Notes: generated from the letters alone by a model not told the origin. A DNA stretch of 54,398 bases from Oceanobacillus luteolus (GCF_023715655.1 NZ_JAMBON010000021.1:1-54398); one strand, 5' to 3'. Counted from the stretch's first letter, positions 1 to 10,469 are shown. Translations and numbers: made by a program.

Positions 1-251
1 AATACTAAGAATCGGGCACTACAGTCAATGGCAAGCAGCAAAGCTGTGGCTGCTCTCACACTATGGTTTCAAATAATATTACTACTGGTCGAAAATATGC
101 TTTTACACAGAATTATGGACTTGACTACGAAAGCGCAGAAAGGATTTTTGTTCGTGCACATAGAAAGGTTCTAACGACACGAACAAACAAAAGTCATCTA
201 TAATCATGTCAATTGAGACATTAAAAACTATACAGCAGAGGAGGTAACCAT
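1..251 (+). other. Window edge and leader of addB, no assignable gene
   Basis: This stretch lies upstream of addB. Two frames are open from the edge: one closes with TAA at 74-76, the other with TAA at 172-174. Either could be the 3' end of a gene cut by the window, but neither short peptide is recognisable. A strong ribosome site (GAGGAGG at about 239-245) precedes the addB ATG. No clear terminator or promoter is visible. Confidence 0.3.
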
Positions 252-3200
252 ATGGGGATTCGTTTTATCACTGGTCGTTCCGGTACGGATAAAAGTGATG
301 TCGTAATTGAAGAAATAAGAGAAAAATTGTTGTCCAACCCGCATGGTGCACCGATCTATTATATTGTTCCTGACCAAATGACGTTTCAGCAGGAGCGTGC
401 TTTATTTACAGCGGGAGGAATTGAGGGAAGCATCCGTGCTCAAGTGTCCAGTTTTTCACGACTTGCTTGGCGGATTTTGCAGGAAGTTGGTGGCGGAAAA
501 AGACAATTTATCAGCTCCATCGGTATTCAAATGATGCTGAGGAAAATCATAGAGGAAAAGGATGGGGAGTGGCACACCTTCCAGAAAGCGGTCGAAAAAC
601 AAGGCTTCCTGCAGGATATGGAACGGATGATCACTGAATTTAAGAGGTATCAAGTGACTCCCGAATTGCTGCATCAGGAGATTGCTCAAATGGAGAAGTT
701 TGTACATAAAGAACCGACTGAGGTGACTTTAGAAAAGAAACTTCGAGATCTTTTGTACATTTACGAACGTCTTACTGAAAAACTGGCACCTCATTATATT
801 GATAGTGAAGACCAGCTTCAGTTGCTTGCTGAGAAAATCAATGCGTCCCGTCTGTTGGAAGGGGCAGAGATTTACTTGGATGGTTTTCATCAATTTACGC
901 CAAATGAAATGGCAGTCGTTGAAGCGTTACTTAAAAAATGTAAGATGGTGACGGTTGTCCTGACGTTGGACGACCCTTATGAAGAGACTACGGAGCTTGA
1001 TTTGTTCTATCAAACGAAGGAAACTTACCATCAACTGTTACAAACAGCGGAGGCAAATGATATCCCATTAGAGGAACGTATTGAGTTTAGTCCGGAACAT
1101 GGGAGATTTAGAGACAGGCCTTATTTTGTCCATATGGAAAAATATTTCGATACGAGACCAGCACCTGCTTATGAAGGTAGTGTTCCAATAACAATTGCTG
1201 AAGCAGTGCATCCACGTGCGGAAGTGGAGGGAGCTGCTCAAGAAATACTTCGTTTAGTGCGCGAGGAAAATTATCGTTTCCGTGATTTTGCTCTATTTAT
1301 GCGGGAAGCACCTGTGTACCATGATTTGATCGCCACAATTTTTGAGGATCACGGCATCCCCGTCTTCCTTGATGAAAAAAGGTCAATGTTGAATCATCCA
1401 TTTATTGAATTCATCCGTTCCATTTTCGACGTGGTAGAAGGAAATTGGCGTTATGATGCGCTGTTTCGCGTATTGAAGACAGGATTCGTTCCAGCGTCTG
1501 ACGAGGAATACCCACTGACAGCGGATGCGATAGATGAGCTGGAAAATTATATCCTCGAATATGGAATCCGTACGCGAGAACGGTGGTTTTCAGAGGAAGA
1601 GTGGATCTTCCAGCGTTTCCGTGGATTTGATGAAGCTCGGCAAACGGATAAAGAACTAGAAAAACAGAAGCGGATCAATCGCTACCGCAGACAAATTGTC
1701 GCTGCTTTGCAAGAATTTGATGAAGCAGTAAGAGCGGCAACCACTGTCCGGGAACGCTGTGAAATTTTGTATGCATTGTTTGAGAAAGTGAGAGCACCGG
1801 AAAAGCTGGAAAAATTACGGGATAGCGATGATGCGGCTGGAGAAATTGAAAAGGCACGTGAACAGGAGCAAGTGTGGGAAGGTGTAATCCAAATACTGGA
1901 CGAACTGGTGGAAATAGCAGGTGACGAACATTTAAGTGTCGATGTCTTCCGAAATACGTTGGAAGCTGGTTTGGAAACACTTGAATTTGCTCACGTACCA
2001 CCCAGCTTGGATCATGTCATTGTGGGGACGATTGACCGCTCGCGGGTTGGTGGAGTGAAAGTCGCGTTTCTACTTGGTGTGAATGAAGGTACATGGCCAA
2101 TGAAACCTGGCGGTGATGGTCTTATTAATGAAACGGAAAGGGGTCTCCTGGAGCAGCATGGGATTCGTCTGGCTGAAAGCAGTGTCCGCCAGTTGCTTGA
2201 TGACCACTTTTACATGTATTTGGCCTTTACTGTGGCAAGGGACAGGTTGCATATCAGCTATACACTAAGTGATGAGGAAGGGAAGGGGAAGATGCCATCA
2301 CAGCTTATTAAGCGGATGGAGGCTCTTTTCCCGGAAACTAGTGAACGTTTGTTACTTCAGGATCCAGATGAGCTCGTATATGCAGACCGCTTCATTACGA
2401 ATCCGGTGAAAACAAGAGCGGCGCTGACTGCCCAACTTGCTCGTTACCGTAGAGGTTATCCGGTAGAGGATATTTGGTGGTCTGTACTTAACTGGTATAT
2501 AGAAAATGAACCGAAACATCAAACGACTTATACCATTCTACAAAGCCTCTATTACCAAAACAGACCAACGGACCTTTCGGAAGATACAATCAACGAATTG
2601 TATCCGAAACAAATTAAAGCGAGTGTCAGCAGGTTGGAAACCTATTATCGTTGTTCCTACCAACACTTTGCAAGATACAGTTTGAACTTGGAGGAGCGGC
2701 AGACGTATAAACTGGATGCACCGAATATCGGACAGTTATTCCATGAAGCTTTAAAAGTGATTACGGATTGGATCCGGCTTGAAGGCAGAGATTATAAAGA
2801 ACTTACCGAAGAAGACTCCAATTACTTTGCAAATCGAGCAGTCGGAAAGCTGGCACCGATTTTACAGCATCAAATCCTGCATAGTTCGAACCGTTATAAA
2901 TATATTCAGGAGAAGTTACAGCAGGTTATTGCGAGGGCGACATTTATCTTAAGTGAACAAGCAAGGAAAAGTAATTTTTCACCTGTAGGTCTTGAAGTTG
3001 CTTTTGGTGAAAATGCACCATTGAAACCATTGACGATGCAGTTGCCGAATGGTTTTGAGCTTATTCTTCGCGGTCGGATTGACCGTGTCGATCAGGCGGT
3101 GGACGATTCGCAATTGTATTTGAGAATTATAGATTATAAATCTAGTTCAAAGGGCTTGAATTTAGTCGAGGTATACTATGGTCTTGCTTTGCAGATGTTG

Positions 3201-3740
3201 ACGTATCTTGATGTTGTCCTGTCTCAAGCTGAGTCGTGGCTTGGCATGAAAGCAACCCCAGCAGGTGTGCTGTATTTCCATGTACACAATCCAATGATCA
3301 GTGAAGAACCTGATATGGAAGAAACTAAATTGGAAAAGGAACTATTCAAGAAATATAAAATGCAAGGTCTAGTGCTGGCTGATGAATCCGTCGTCCGAAA
3401 TATGGATACTGCGCTATCCTCAGGTTATAGTGATATGCTGCCGTTGGCGATTTCAAAGAATGGCAGTTTCTACAAAACATCGAAAGTTGCATCTGAGGAT
3501 ACATTTCAGCAATTGCAAGAGTATATCCATGGGTTGATTGAAGAAGCAGGTATTGAAATCACGACCGGAAAAGTCAAGCTCAACCCTTACCAATATAAAC
3601 AAGAAACAGCCTGTACGTATTGTCCTTTCCTATCAGTCTGTCAGTTTGATACAGGATTGGAAGAAAACAACTTCCACCGGTTGAAGCAGATGAGGGAAGA
3701 AGAAGTGCTGAAGAGAATCAGTGGAGAGGAGGAGCAATAA
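252..3740 (+). CDS. addB: ATP-dependent helicase/nuclease subunit B (AddB)
   Basis: AddB is the partner of AddA in the Gram-positive RecBCD-like complex that resects double-strand breaks and recognises Chi. The 1162-residue length is normal for Firmicutes. The C-terminal RecB-like nuclease motif (IIDYKS) is near residue 959. The four cysteines expected of the AddB iron-sulfur cluster are present: one near 801 (YRCSYQH) and three at about 1121, 1124 and 1130 (CTYC...C). The N-terminal nucleotide-binding loop reads GRSGTDKS, with Asp where Gly normally precedes Lys. The start is set by GAGGAGG just upstream. The stop overlaps the addA start by one base (TAATG), so the two are translationally coupled. 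Confidence 0.96.
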   Translation: MGIRFITGRSGTDKSDVVIEEIREKLLSNPHGAPIYYIVPDQMTFQQERALFTAGGIEGSIRAQVSSFSRLAWRILQEVGGGKRQFISSIGIQMMLRKIIEEKDGEWHTFQKAVEKQGFLQDMERMITEFKRYQVTPELLHQEIAQMEKFVHKEPTEVTLEKKLRDLLYIYERLTEKLAPHYIDSEDQLQLLAEKINASRLLEGAEIYLDGFHQFTPNEMAVVEALLKKCKMVTVVLTLDDPYEETTELDLFYQTKETYHQLLQTAEANDIPLEERIEFSPEHGRFRDRPYFVHMEKYFDTRPAPAYEGSVPITIAEAVHPRAEVEGAAQEILRLVREENYRFRDFALFMREAPVYHDLIATIFEDHGIPVFLDEKRSMLNHPFIEFIRSIFDVVEGNWRYDALFRVLKTGFVPASDEEYPLTADAIDELENYILEYGIRTRERWFSEEEWIFQRFRGFDEARQTDKELEKQKRINRYRRQIVAALQEFDEAVRAATTVRERCEILYALFEKVRAPEKLEKLRDSDDAAGEIEKAREQEQVWEGVIQILDELVEIAGDEHLSVDVFRNTLEAGLETLEFAHVPPSLDHVIVGTIDRSRVGGVKVAFLLGVNEGTWPMKPGGDGLINETERGLLEQHGIRLAESSVRQLLDDHFYMYLAFTVARDRLHISYTLSDEEGKGKMPSQLIKRMEALFPETSERLLLQDPDELVYADRFITNPVKTRAALTAQLARYRRGYPVEDIWWSVLNWYIENEPKHQTTYTILQSLYYQNRPTDLSEDTINELYPKQIKASVSRLETYYRCSYQHFARYSLNLEERQTYKLDAPNIGQLFHEALKVITDWIRLEGRDYKELTEEDSNYFANRAVGKLAPILQHQILHSSNRYKYIQEKLQQVIARATFILSEQARKSNFSPVGLEVAFGENAPLKPLTMQLPNGFELILRGRIDRVDQAVDDSQLYLRIIDYKSSSKGLNLVEVYYGLALQMLTYLDVVLSQAESWLGMKATPAGVLYFHVHNPMISEEPDMEETKLEKELFKKYKMQGLVLADESVVRNMDTALSSGYSDMLPLAISKNGSFYKTSKVASEDTFQQLQEYIHGLIEEAGIEITTGKVKLNPYQYKQETACTYCPFLSVCQFDTGLEENNFHRLKQMREEEVLKRISGEEEQ

Positions 3741-6700
3741 TGGTACAGTGGACAAAAGAACAAGAGCAAGCAATCTATACATCAGGAACGAATATCCTCG
3801 TAGCTGCTGCAGCTGGTTCGGGAAAGACGGCAGTCCTTGTGGAACGGATCATCCAAAAGCTATTAAACAAGGAAAATCCAGTAGATATCGATGCTTTATT
3901 GGTCGTAACTTTCACGAATGCTGCTGCACAGGAAATGCGCAATCGGGTCGGACTTGCATTGGAAAAAGCATTGGAATCCGAACCGCATTCGATTCATTTG
4001 AAAAAGCAGCTTTCCTTACTGCAGCGCGCGTCGATTTCGACACTGCACTCCTTCTGTCTAGATGTAGTAAAACAATACGCTTATTTATTGGACATCGATC
4101 CAGGTTTTCGTATCGGTGATGGTATGGAGATGGATTTAATCAAACAAGATGTCCTTGATGATTTATTTGAAGTATGGTATGGCAACGAAACAGGAAAAGT
4201 AGAAGAATTTTTTGCGGTCGTCGATCGTTTCTCAAGTGACCGCAGTGATGTGGATGTGGAACAGCTTATCCTCGATCTTTATCATTTTTCCGTTCAAAAC
4301 CCTCAGCCGGAACAGTGGCTCGATTCGTTAGCCGAGGCATATCAGATTCCGGAAGATTGGCAGGAAGAGGATTTAGAATTCCTGGATATCCTCAAATATG
4401 AAGTGAGAAATCAATTCACTGCTCTCCGTGAACAGATGGAGCAAGCAATGGAAATCGCTAGGGAAACTGATGGCCCATACGCTTATATTGAAACGATTGA
4501 GGCTGACTTGAAAGGATTATCCGAGGCTGAGGAACATATGGACTCATGGGATAACCTGACAGCTTATATGAGCGCTTATAAATTTGCTCGTCTTTCATCG
4601 AAGAAAATGGATTGTAATGAAGATAAGAAAGATGCGGTAAAAAAATTACGTGAAGTTTATAAAAACAACTTTAATAAAATCAAGGAAAAGTGGCTCAGCA
4701 GATCCCTGGAACGACATATAGCGGATATGCGGGAACTCTACCCTGTCGTGAAGAAGCTTACAGAACTCGTAAAAGAGTTTAAAGATAGATTCACAAGTAT
4801 TAAAAGGGAGAAGGCGCTCGTTGATTTTTCCGATTTGGAGCATTATTGTCTGGAGTTGTTATCGGATAACGAGGAAGCAGATGCTATAAAACCTTCTAGT
4901 GTGGCTAAACATTTCCAAGAAAAATTTGTAGAAGTTTTGGTTGATGAATATCAGGATACAAACCTCGTTCAGGAAACGATCATCCGTCTTGTAAGTAAAC
5001 AAGAAGAGCCTGGAAATATCTTTATGGTGGGTGATGTGAAACAGAGTGTGTACCGTTTTCGACATGCGGAACCAGGATTGTTCTTGGAGAAATATAAACG
5101 GTTTGCTACAGAGGAAGATAGCGGAATCCGTATTGATCTTGCGAGTAATTTCCGCAGTCGGGAAGAAGTTTTGGCAGGGACGAACTATATATTCCGACAA
5201 GTTCTTGATGAAGCATTAGGGGAAATAAATTATGATCAAGCAGCTGAATTGATCTATGGAAATAAAAGTTACGATGATGCTCCAATCGGCCAGCCTGAAG
5301 CAGAACTTTATTTAATCGATGGAGAGAAGGAAGAAGTGTCTGGATTTGTGACGAATGATGAGAACGGGGAGTCAGAAGATTTTCGTGACTTGGAAAAAGC
5401 TCAGATCGAAGCCCGCTCTTATGCAGATCAAATTAAGAACTGGATTGGAAAAGAAGGAAAGCCGTTCTTAGTGTTTGATAAAGAAACAGGTTCACAACGA
5501 CCTGCACAATATCGTGATATCGTTATTTTACTCCGTTCGATGACACAGGCACCTGTTATTGTCGACGAGTTGAAAAAACAAGGAATCCCTGTATATGCAG
5601 AAGTATCACAAGGATACTTTGAAGCGATTGAAATAAAAATAATGATGAGCTTATTAAAAGTGATCGATAATCCACGTCAGGATATTCCATTGGCATCTGT
5701 CCTACGTTCTCCAATTGTCGGGTTGAATGAAGACGAGCTTGCGAATATTCGGATGGCCAATCGCCAAGCTTCGTATTATGAAGCACTCCAAGAATATGAA
5801 AAGGCGAATAACAATGAAACGACAGAAAAAATCAATTTCTTCCTTTCCCACTTGGAGCAATTCCGCCGGGCTTCGAGGGAAGGAGCGTTATCGGAACTGA
5901 TCTGGGATATCTACCGTGAAACAGGGTATTATGACTTCGTCGGCGGAATGCCTGGTGGCAGACAGCGACAAGCGAACTTGCGGGCATTGTATGATCGGGC
6001 ACGCGGTTATGAATCGACCAGTTTCCGAGGCCTATTCCGTTTCTTACGATTTATCGAACGGATGGAGGAACGTGGGGATGATTTAGGTGTCGCCCGTGCC
6101 CTTAGTGAGCAGGAAGATGTTGTCCGTATTATGACCATCCATAAAAGTAAAGGGCTGGAGTTCCCAATTGTCATTGTCGGTTCCATGGACAAGCAATTCA
6201 ATTTGCGGGATTTGAGCCAAAAATACTTGCTCCATAAAGATTATGGATTTGCGACGAAATACATTGATCCAGTGAAACGTTTATCTTATACGACGCTTTA
6301 CTACGAAGCAGTTAAAAGAAAAAAACTACGTGAACAGTTAGCCGAAGAAATGCGAGTGCTCTATGTAGCACTCACCCGTGCGAGGGAGAAGCTCGTCATG
6401 GTCGGTTATGTCAATTCCCTGGAAAAGAAACTGGAAAGCTGGGATCAAATGCTTGACCATCATGATTGGGTGTTGCCGGAACATTATCGAATCGATAAAA
6501 AGTCATATCTCGACTGGGTCGGCCCAGCACTCATTCGACATGAGCATAGTGAAGCATTAAGAAGCCGTGAACCTTCTGATCATTTATTGACGGAAATAAG
6601 GAAAGACGCTTCTAAATGGAAAGTGACGATTCTGCATGCTAGTGAATTGACTAATTTGGAATCGACGGACGAGGAAGAAAAAGAACTATTAAAAAAACAT

Positions 6701-7489
6701 ATCGAAAGCTGGGAGCCGGTTCCCCATGAAAAAGAGGGTCAACGGGAGGTTGTCGATGCCAGATTGAATTACCGCTACCCGGATGAAGAGGCGACGGTTA
6801 CTAGGGCAAAACAGACGGTAACGGAAATTAAACGTCAGCGGGAAATGTTTGATGAATATAGCGGGGACCAATTAATAAAAGATTACAAACCCCCAATCGT
6901 GAAGCGGCCGAACTTCCTGCAAAAAGAGAAAAAATTGAGTGCTGCAGAAAAAGGGACAGCAATGCACACGGTTATGCAGCATTTGCCGCTCGATCGTCCG
7001 CTCTACGCTGATGAAATCGTCGAGCAGATCGACCGGCTTGTAGCAAGGGAAATTCTTATTGCTGAAGAAGCAGAAGAAATCAATATCGAAGCAATACAGC
7101 ATTTCTATCAAACACCTCTTGCTGAATATATCATGACAGTCAAAGAAGTCTACCGGGAAGCTCCTTTCAGTCTGATGTTGGATGCAACAGAAGTTTATCC
7201 GTCGTTTGATCCGGAGAAAAATGAAAAGGTGTTGATTCAAGGGGTAATTGACTGTCTGATTCCTAAAGATGATGGCTGGATCATTTTGGACTATAAGACG
7301 GATATGATCAACGAACCGGTCAGTGATGCTTTGATTGAAAAGCTGAGAAAAAGATATGAAACGCAGCTTACGTTGTATCGTTCTGCTGTCGAGCGGATAT
7401 GGAAACAGCCAGTTAAAGAAGCTTATTTATATTTCTTTGACAAACAACTTTTCATTGAAGTACCTGAGGTGTACAATAAAGACAAATAA
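3740..7489 (+). CDS. addA: ATP-dependent helicase/nuclease subunit A (AddA)
   Basis: AddA is the UvrD-like motor and 3'-strand nuclease of the AddAB complex. The 1249-residue protein has a Walker A loop (AAGSGKT) at about residues 25-30, the Walker B/DExx motif DEYQDTN near 402, late SF1 helicase motifs (IHKSKGLEFP and YVALTRAREKL), and a C-terminal RecB-family nuclease motif (ILDYKTD) near 1183. A GGAGAGGAGG ribosome site sits within the end of addB. A hairpin terminator follows, so addBA appears to be a two-gene unit. In B. subtilis sbcD and sbcC follow addA; they are not found in this window. Confidence 0.97.
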   Translation: MVQWTKEQEQAIYTSGTNILVAAAAGSGKTAVLVERIIQKLLNKENPVDIDALLVVTFTNAAAQEMRNRVGLALEKALESEPHSIHLKKQLSLLQRASISTLHSFCLDVVKQYAYLLDIDPGFRIGDGMEMDLIKQDVLDDLFEVWYGNETGKVEEFFAVVDRFSSDRSDVDVEQLILDLYHFSVQNPQPEQWLDSLAEAYQIPEDWQEEDLEFLDILKYEVRNQFTALREQMEQAMEIARETDGPYAYIETIEADLKGLSEAEEHMDSWDNLTAYMSAYKFARLSSKKMDCNEDKKDAVKKLREVYKNNFNKIKEKWLSRSLERHIADMRELYPVVKKLTELVKEFKDRFTSIKREKALVDFSDLEHYCLELLSDNEEADAIKPSSVAKHFQEKFVEVLVDEYQDTNLVQETIIRLVSKQEEPGNIFMVGDVKQSVYRFRHAEPGLFLEKYKRFATEEDSGIRIDLASNFRSREEVLAGTNYIFRQVLDEALGEINYDQAAELIYGNKSYDDAPIGQPEAELYLIDGEKEEVSGFVTNDENGESEDFRDLEKAQIEARSYADQIKNWIGKEGKPFLVFDKETGSQRPAQYRDIVILLRSMTQAPVIVDELKKQGIPVYAEVSQGYFEAIEIKIMMSLLKVIDNPRQDIPLASVLRSPIVGLNEDELANIRMANRQASYYEALQEYEKANNNETTEKINFFLSHLEQFRRASREGALSELIWDIYRETGYYDFVGGMPGGRQRQANLRALYDRARGYESTSFRGLFRFLRFIERMEERGDDLGVARALSEQEDVVRIMTIHKSKGLEFPIVIVGSMDKQFNLRDLSQKYLLHKDYGFATKYIDPVKRLSYTTLYYEAVKRKKLREQLAEEMRVLYVALTRAREKLVMVGYVNSLEKKLESWDQMLDHHDWVLPEHYRIDKKSYLDWVGPALIRHEHSEALRSREPSDHLLTEIRKDASKWKVTILHASELTNLESTDEEEKELLKKHIESWEPVPHEKEGQREVVDARLNYRYPDEEATVTRAKQTVTEIKRQREMFDEYSGDQLIKDYKPPIVKRPNFLQKEKKLSAAEKGTAMHTVMQHLPLDRPLYADEIVEQIDRLVAREILIAEEAEEINIEAIQHFYQTPLAEYIMTVKEVYREAPFSLMLDATEVYPSFDPEKNEKVLIQGVIDCLIPKDDGWIILDYKTDMINEPVSDALIEKLRKRYETQLTLYRSAVERIWKQPVKEAYLYFFDKQLFIEVPEVYNKDK

Positions 7490-7508
7490 TATTAATTCTT
7501 CATAATAG

Positions 7509-7552
7509 AAGGTGGCTCATTCATATAACGATTGTGAAGAGCCACCTTTTTT
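7509..7552 (+). terminator. Terminator after addA
   Basis: Ten-base arms AAGGTGGCTC and GAGCCACCTT enclose a 20-base loop and are followed by a T run. Confidence 0.85.
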
Positions 7553-7584
7553 GAAAGTAAATTTAAAAAGGGTGATTATTAAGT

Positions 7585-8754
7585 ATGCACGGTCAACTCA
7601 AACCAACGTCTGATCAAAATCGTATAAACCATATTGATATGATCAGAGGTTTTGCAATTCTAGGCATCTTTATGGTGAATATCGGTGCTTTCTCTGCACC
7701 TTATTTTCTTCGTGGAGGTGCGGAGGAGGCTTGGAATTCACCATTAGACCAATTTACATTAGCATTTATTGATATCTTCTTCCAAGGCAGCTTTTATACG
7801 TTGTTTTCCATTTTATTTGGTTTTAGTTGGCAGCTGATGAAAGACAGACTGCAGCTCAAAGGGATGAAATATTCCAGTTTTCTGTTTCGCAGACAGGTTG
7901 TATTAATTGGATTTGGTCTCGTGCACGCTATCCTCATTTGGCATGGAGATATTTTATTTTCTTATGGCTTGATTGGATTATTGTTATTGCTTTTCCTTGA
8001 AGTTAAGGACCGGACACTTTTAATTTGGGCTGCAATCCTCTTTGGAGGCAGTGTTGGAATCATCACGTTACTTCTATATCCTGTAAGGCATTTGATGAAT
8101 TGGACCGATCAAGAAGGAATTCGTGTGGCAATTCATAACTATTCCAGTGGTTCATTTCCGTTGATCTGGCAACAGAATTTACAAGATTGGTTGATGGCGA
8201 ATTCAGGGATTACTTTTATTTTACTTTGCTTTATTCTATTGCCTTTATTCCTATTCGGAATGTATTTGGCAAGAAAGCGCTGGTTTCATAAACCAGAAGA
8301 ATTTCAGAAGGTTTTATCACGTTTGTTGGTGATTACATTCATATTAAGTGTCATTTTGAAATTCGGACCTTATCTATTTGGTAATCCTTTATGGCTTACG
8401 TATGTGCAGGATAACTTCGGTGGCGCAGCTTCAGCCCTTTTCTACATGACTCTCATTACATTGGGAGCACAGACTGATATCGGAATGAAAATTTTCCGTC
8501 CGCTTCAATATGTAGGGAGAATGGCGTTGAGCAATTATATATTGCAATCCGTTGTTTGTTTTCTGCTTTTTTATGGTGTAGGTTTAGGGTTATATCATTC
8601 GGTTACTCCAGCTGTTTCTGTATTAATTGCACTGATTATCTTTGGACTGCAAATCATATTAAGTAAATGGTGGCTGCTTCGTTTTCGGTTCGGTCCATTG
8701 GAATGGGTATGGCGCAGTCTGAATTATAAGCAACGTCAAGCATTACGGAAGTGA
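7585..8754 (+). CDS. DUF418 / YeiB-family membrane protein
   Basis: A polytopic membrane protein of 389 residues. The N-terminus (NHIDMIRGFAILGIFMVNI) is typical of the DUF418 family, which includes B. subtilis YxaH-type and E. coli YeiB proteins. About eight to ten hydrophobic segments follow, and the C-terminal third (GRMALSNYILQS, then a FGPLEWVWRSL-like end) is the DUF418 domain proper. The molecular function of the family is not established; transport has been suggested. It is the first of three closely spaced membrane-protein genes and starts after its own weak ribosome site (AAAGGGTGA). Confidence 0.85.
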   Translation: MHGQLKPTSDQNRINHIDMIRGFAILGIFMVNIGAFSAPYFLRGGAEEAWNSPLDQFTLAFIDIFFQGSFYTLFSILFGFSWQLMKDRLQLKGMKYSSFLFRRQVVLIGFGLVHAILIWHGDILFSYGLIGLLLLLFLEVKDRTLLIWAAILFGGSVGIITLLLYPVRHLMNWTDQEGIRVAIHNYSSGSFPLIWQQNLQDWLMANSGITFILLCFILLPLFLFGMYLARKRWFHKPEEFQKVLSRLLVITFILSVILKFGPYLFGNPLWLTYVQDNFGGAASALFYMTLITLGAQTDIGMKIFRPLQYVGRMALSNYILQSVVCFLLFYGVGLGLYHSVTPAVSVLIALIIFGLQIILSKWWLLRFRFGPLEWVWRSLNYKQRQALRK

Positions 8755-8772
8755 TGGAAAGGAGAGGCGTAT

Positions 8773-9978
8773 ATGAAAAGGCAGGAACTTGAACGGGAAG
8801 GAAAAGAGTGGGTAAAAGAAGGGATTATTTCCGAGGAACAATTGAATCGCATTTTAGCACGCAAGAAGGAAACTGGACCGAATTATATTATTATCCTTTT
8901 CGCAGTATTACTGACAGGTCTAGGATTTTTAACTTTCATTATGTCGGAATGGGCACGGCAAGCCCATCTATCTCGTGTCGTTATTTTACTTCTTGTCACG
9001 TTGTTCTTCTATATACTTGGCGATATCCTTCACCGGAAGAACAACACACTCTACGGGATAAGTTTTATCGTGCTAGGATATATTGTTTTCGGTTCCGGAT
9101 TATTGCTCGTTATTGATATATATCAAGTGACGCTCTTTTCCGCTTGGCCGTTCATCATTTGGACTGCTGTTGGTCTCGTGCTTTTCTATCTTTATCAACA
9201 CCCACTCCTATATTTCGTTCTGGTTGTCATCGGAACAATTGGTCAATTGTATAATGGATTGTCATTTTCTGACTTTAATTGGATTTTATTTGTAGTGATG
9301 GTTCTTGGAGCTGGATATTTTGCTTTCCGTGAAGAGTTAGGTTTGTATTATTATTTACTTGCTGCGAGCTTTGCTTTGCAGAGCATCGTACTTACCATGA
9401 CTGTTTCTGAACATTATTATTGGTACCTGATTCCGATTCTTATACTTTATCTAGTGGGGGATGCATTAAGGGAGCAAGAAAATGCTGTTGTGATATCTTA
9501 TGTCACCCTCATTTCCATCTTTATTTACGGCATGTTTCAGACGTTGCTGTTACAAGATGAATGGTATTCTCCACAAATCCCAAGTTTCGATACTAGCTTT
9601 TTTATTGTTTGGCTGTTTGTCTTTATTTTCGCGCTTTATGTTAAATGGCGTACTGAGCGCAAGGAGGAAATGGTTGATTTTGTGCTGTTTTTACCGATCG
9701 TTTTATTACCGCAAGCTCATTTATTCAGTATCATCGTGTTATTTGTTTTCTCGTTGGGTTGGATATTTATCGGCTACAGAATACAGCTCCCACAGCGAAT
9801 AATGCTTGGGACGGTTGCTTTCCTATTCAGCACTTTCAATGTCTATATCCAGTATGCCTGGGATGCACTCAATAAGTCGTTGTTTTTCTTTATCGGCGGA
9901 GTGCTTTTGTTCCTGATTAGTTTTATCTTTGAAAGACAACGGAGAAGGCTGAAAAAAGAGGGAAGTGATTTGAGATGA
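8773..9978 (+). CDS. DUF2157 domain membrane protein
   Basis: This 401-residue protein has a soluble N-terminus of about 40 residues (…WVKEGIISEEQLNRIL, a short helical motif common in DUF2157 proteins) followed by about 12 hydrophobic segments and a basic C-terminus. DUF2157 genes are commonly paired with a GDYXXLXY-domain gene, and that gene follows here with a 4-base ATGA overlap. The gene is 18 bases from the DUF418 gene and has a GAAAGGAGAG ribosome site. Function is unknown; the pair is presumed to act together in the membrane. Confidence 0.85.
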   Translation: MKRQELEREGKEWVKEGIISEEQLNRILARKKETGPNYIIILFAVLLTGLGFLTFIMSEWARQAHLSRVVILLLVTLFFYILGDILHRKNNTLYGISFIVLGYIVFGSGLLLVIDIYQVTLFSAWPFIIWTAVGLVLFYLYQHPLLYFVLVVIGTIGQLYNGLSFSDFNWILFVVMVLGAGYFAFREELGLYYYLLAASFALQSIVLTMTVSEHYYWYLIPILILYLVGDALREQENAVVISYVTLISIFIYGMFQTLLLQDEWYSPQIPSFDTSFFIVWLFVFIFALYVKWRTERKEEMVDFVLFLPIVLLPQAHLFSIIVLFVFSLGWIFIGYRIQLPQRIMLGTVAFLFSTFNVYIQYAWDALNKSLFFFIGGVLLFLISFIFERQRRRLKKEGSDLR

Positions 9979-10469
9979 AACGATTGATTTTTATTTTCCT
10001 GCTAATCGTTCAAGCTGCTATTATTCTACTCGTTGCTTTCCAGTATGAATGGATAAAAGATAACGGTAAACCTATTTTTTTAGAAACTAAAACTCCAATA
10101 ACTACGTATCATGCTAACAATGATGTTTACGTAGAATATGAAATCAATTATCTTCCAGCAGAAATTTGGGAAATCGATGAGGAACTCGATTATCGGGAGA
10201 AAGTCTTTGTTGTATTGGCTCCCGATGATACAGGAGTTCATCGGGCTGTCCGAGTGACAAAAGAGAGACCAGAGCTTCGTGCGGAAGAAGTATCACTGCC
10301 AGCAACCTATTCTTATGTTGATTCTATAAAGGATGAATATCGGGTAGACTACGGGATAGAAAAGATTTCTCAAGTCGATCCTGGCAAAGATAAGCATAGA
10401 AGATGGCTCATCACTTTAAAGGTCGCTCCTTGGGGACAAAAAGCTATAACGGAAGTGGCAGAATTATAG
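9975..10469 (+). CDS. GDYXXLXY-domain membrane-anchored protein
   Basis: A 164-residue protein with one N-terminal membrane anchor (about residues 4-23) and an extracytoplasmic domain. The family signature is present in diverged form: DVYVEYEINYLP in place of GDY-x-x-L-x-Y, then an Arg-rich segment and YGIEKISQVDPGK near the C-terminus, matching the usual GIE.Y..P. motif. It overlaps the DUF2157 gene by 4 bases, so the two are translationally coupled and probably form a complex. Biochemical function is unknown. Confidence 0.8.
   Translation: MKRLIFIFLLIVQAAIILLVAFQYEWIKDNGKPIFLETKTPITTYHANNDVYVEYEINYLPAEIWEIDEELDYREKVFVVLAPDDTGVHRAVRVTKERPELRAEEVSLPATYSYVDSIKDEYRVDYGIEKISQVDPGKDKHRRWLITLKVAPWGQKAITEVAEL

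Noticed and set aside
2-174. Truncated gene at the left edge.
   Set aside because: Two frames are open and neither peptide is recognisable, so no CDS is called.
3721-4119. A 132-residue plus-strand open frame at the start of addA.
   Set aside because: It overlaps addA in another frame, with no ribosome site of its own and no recognisable protein.
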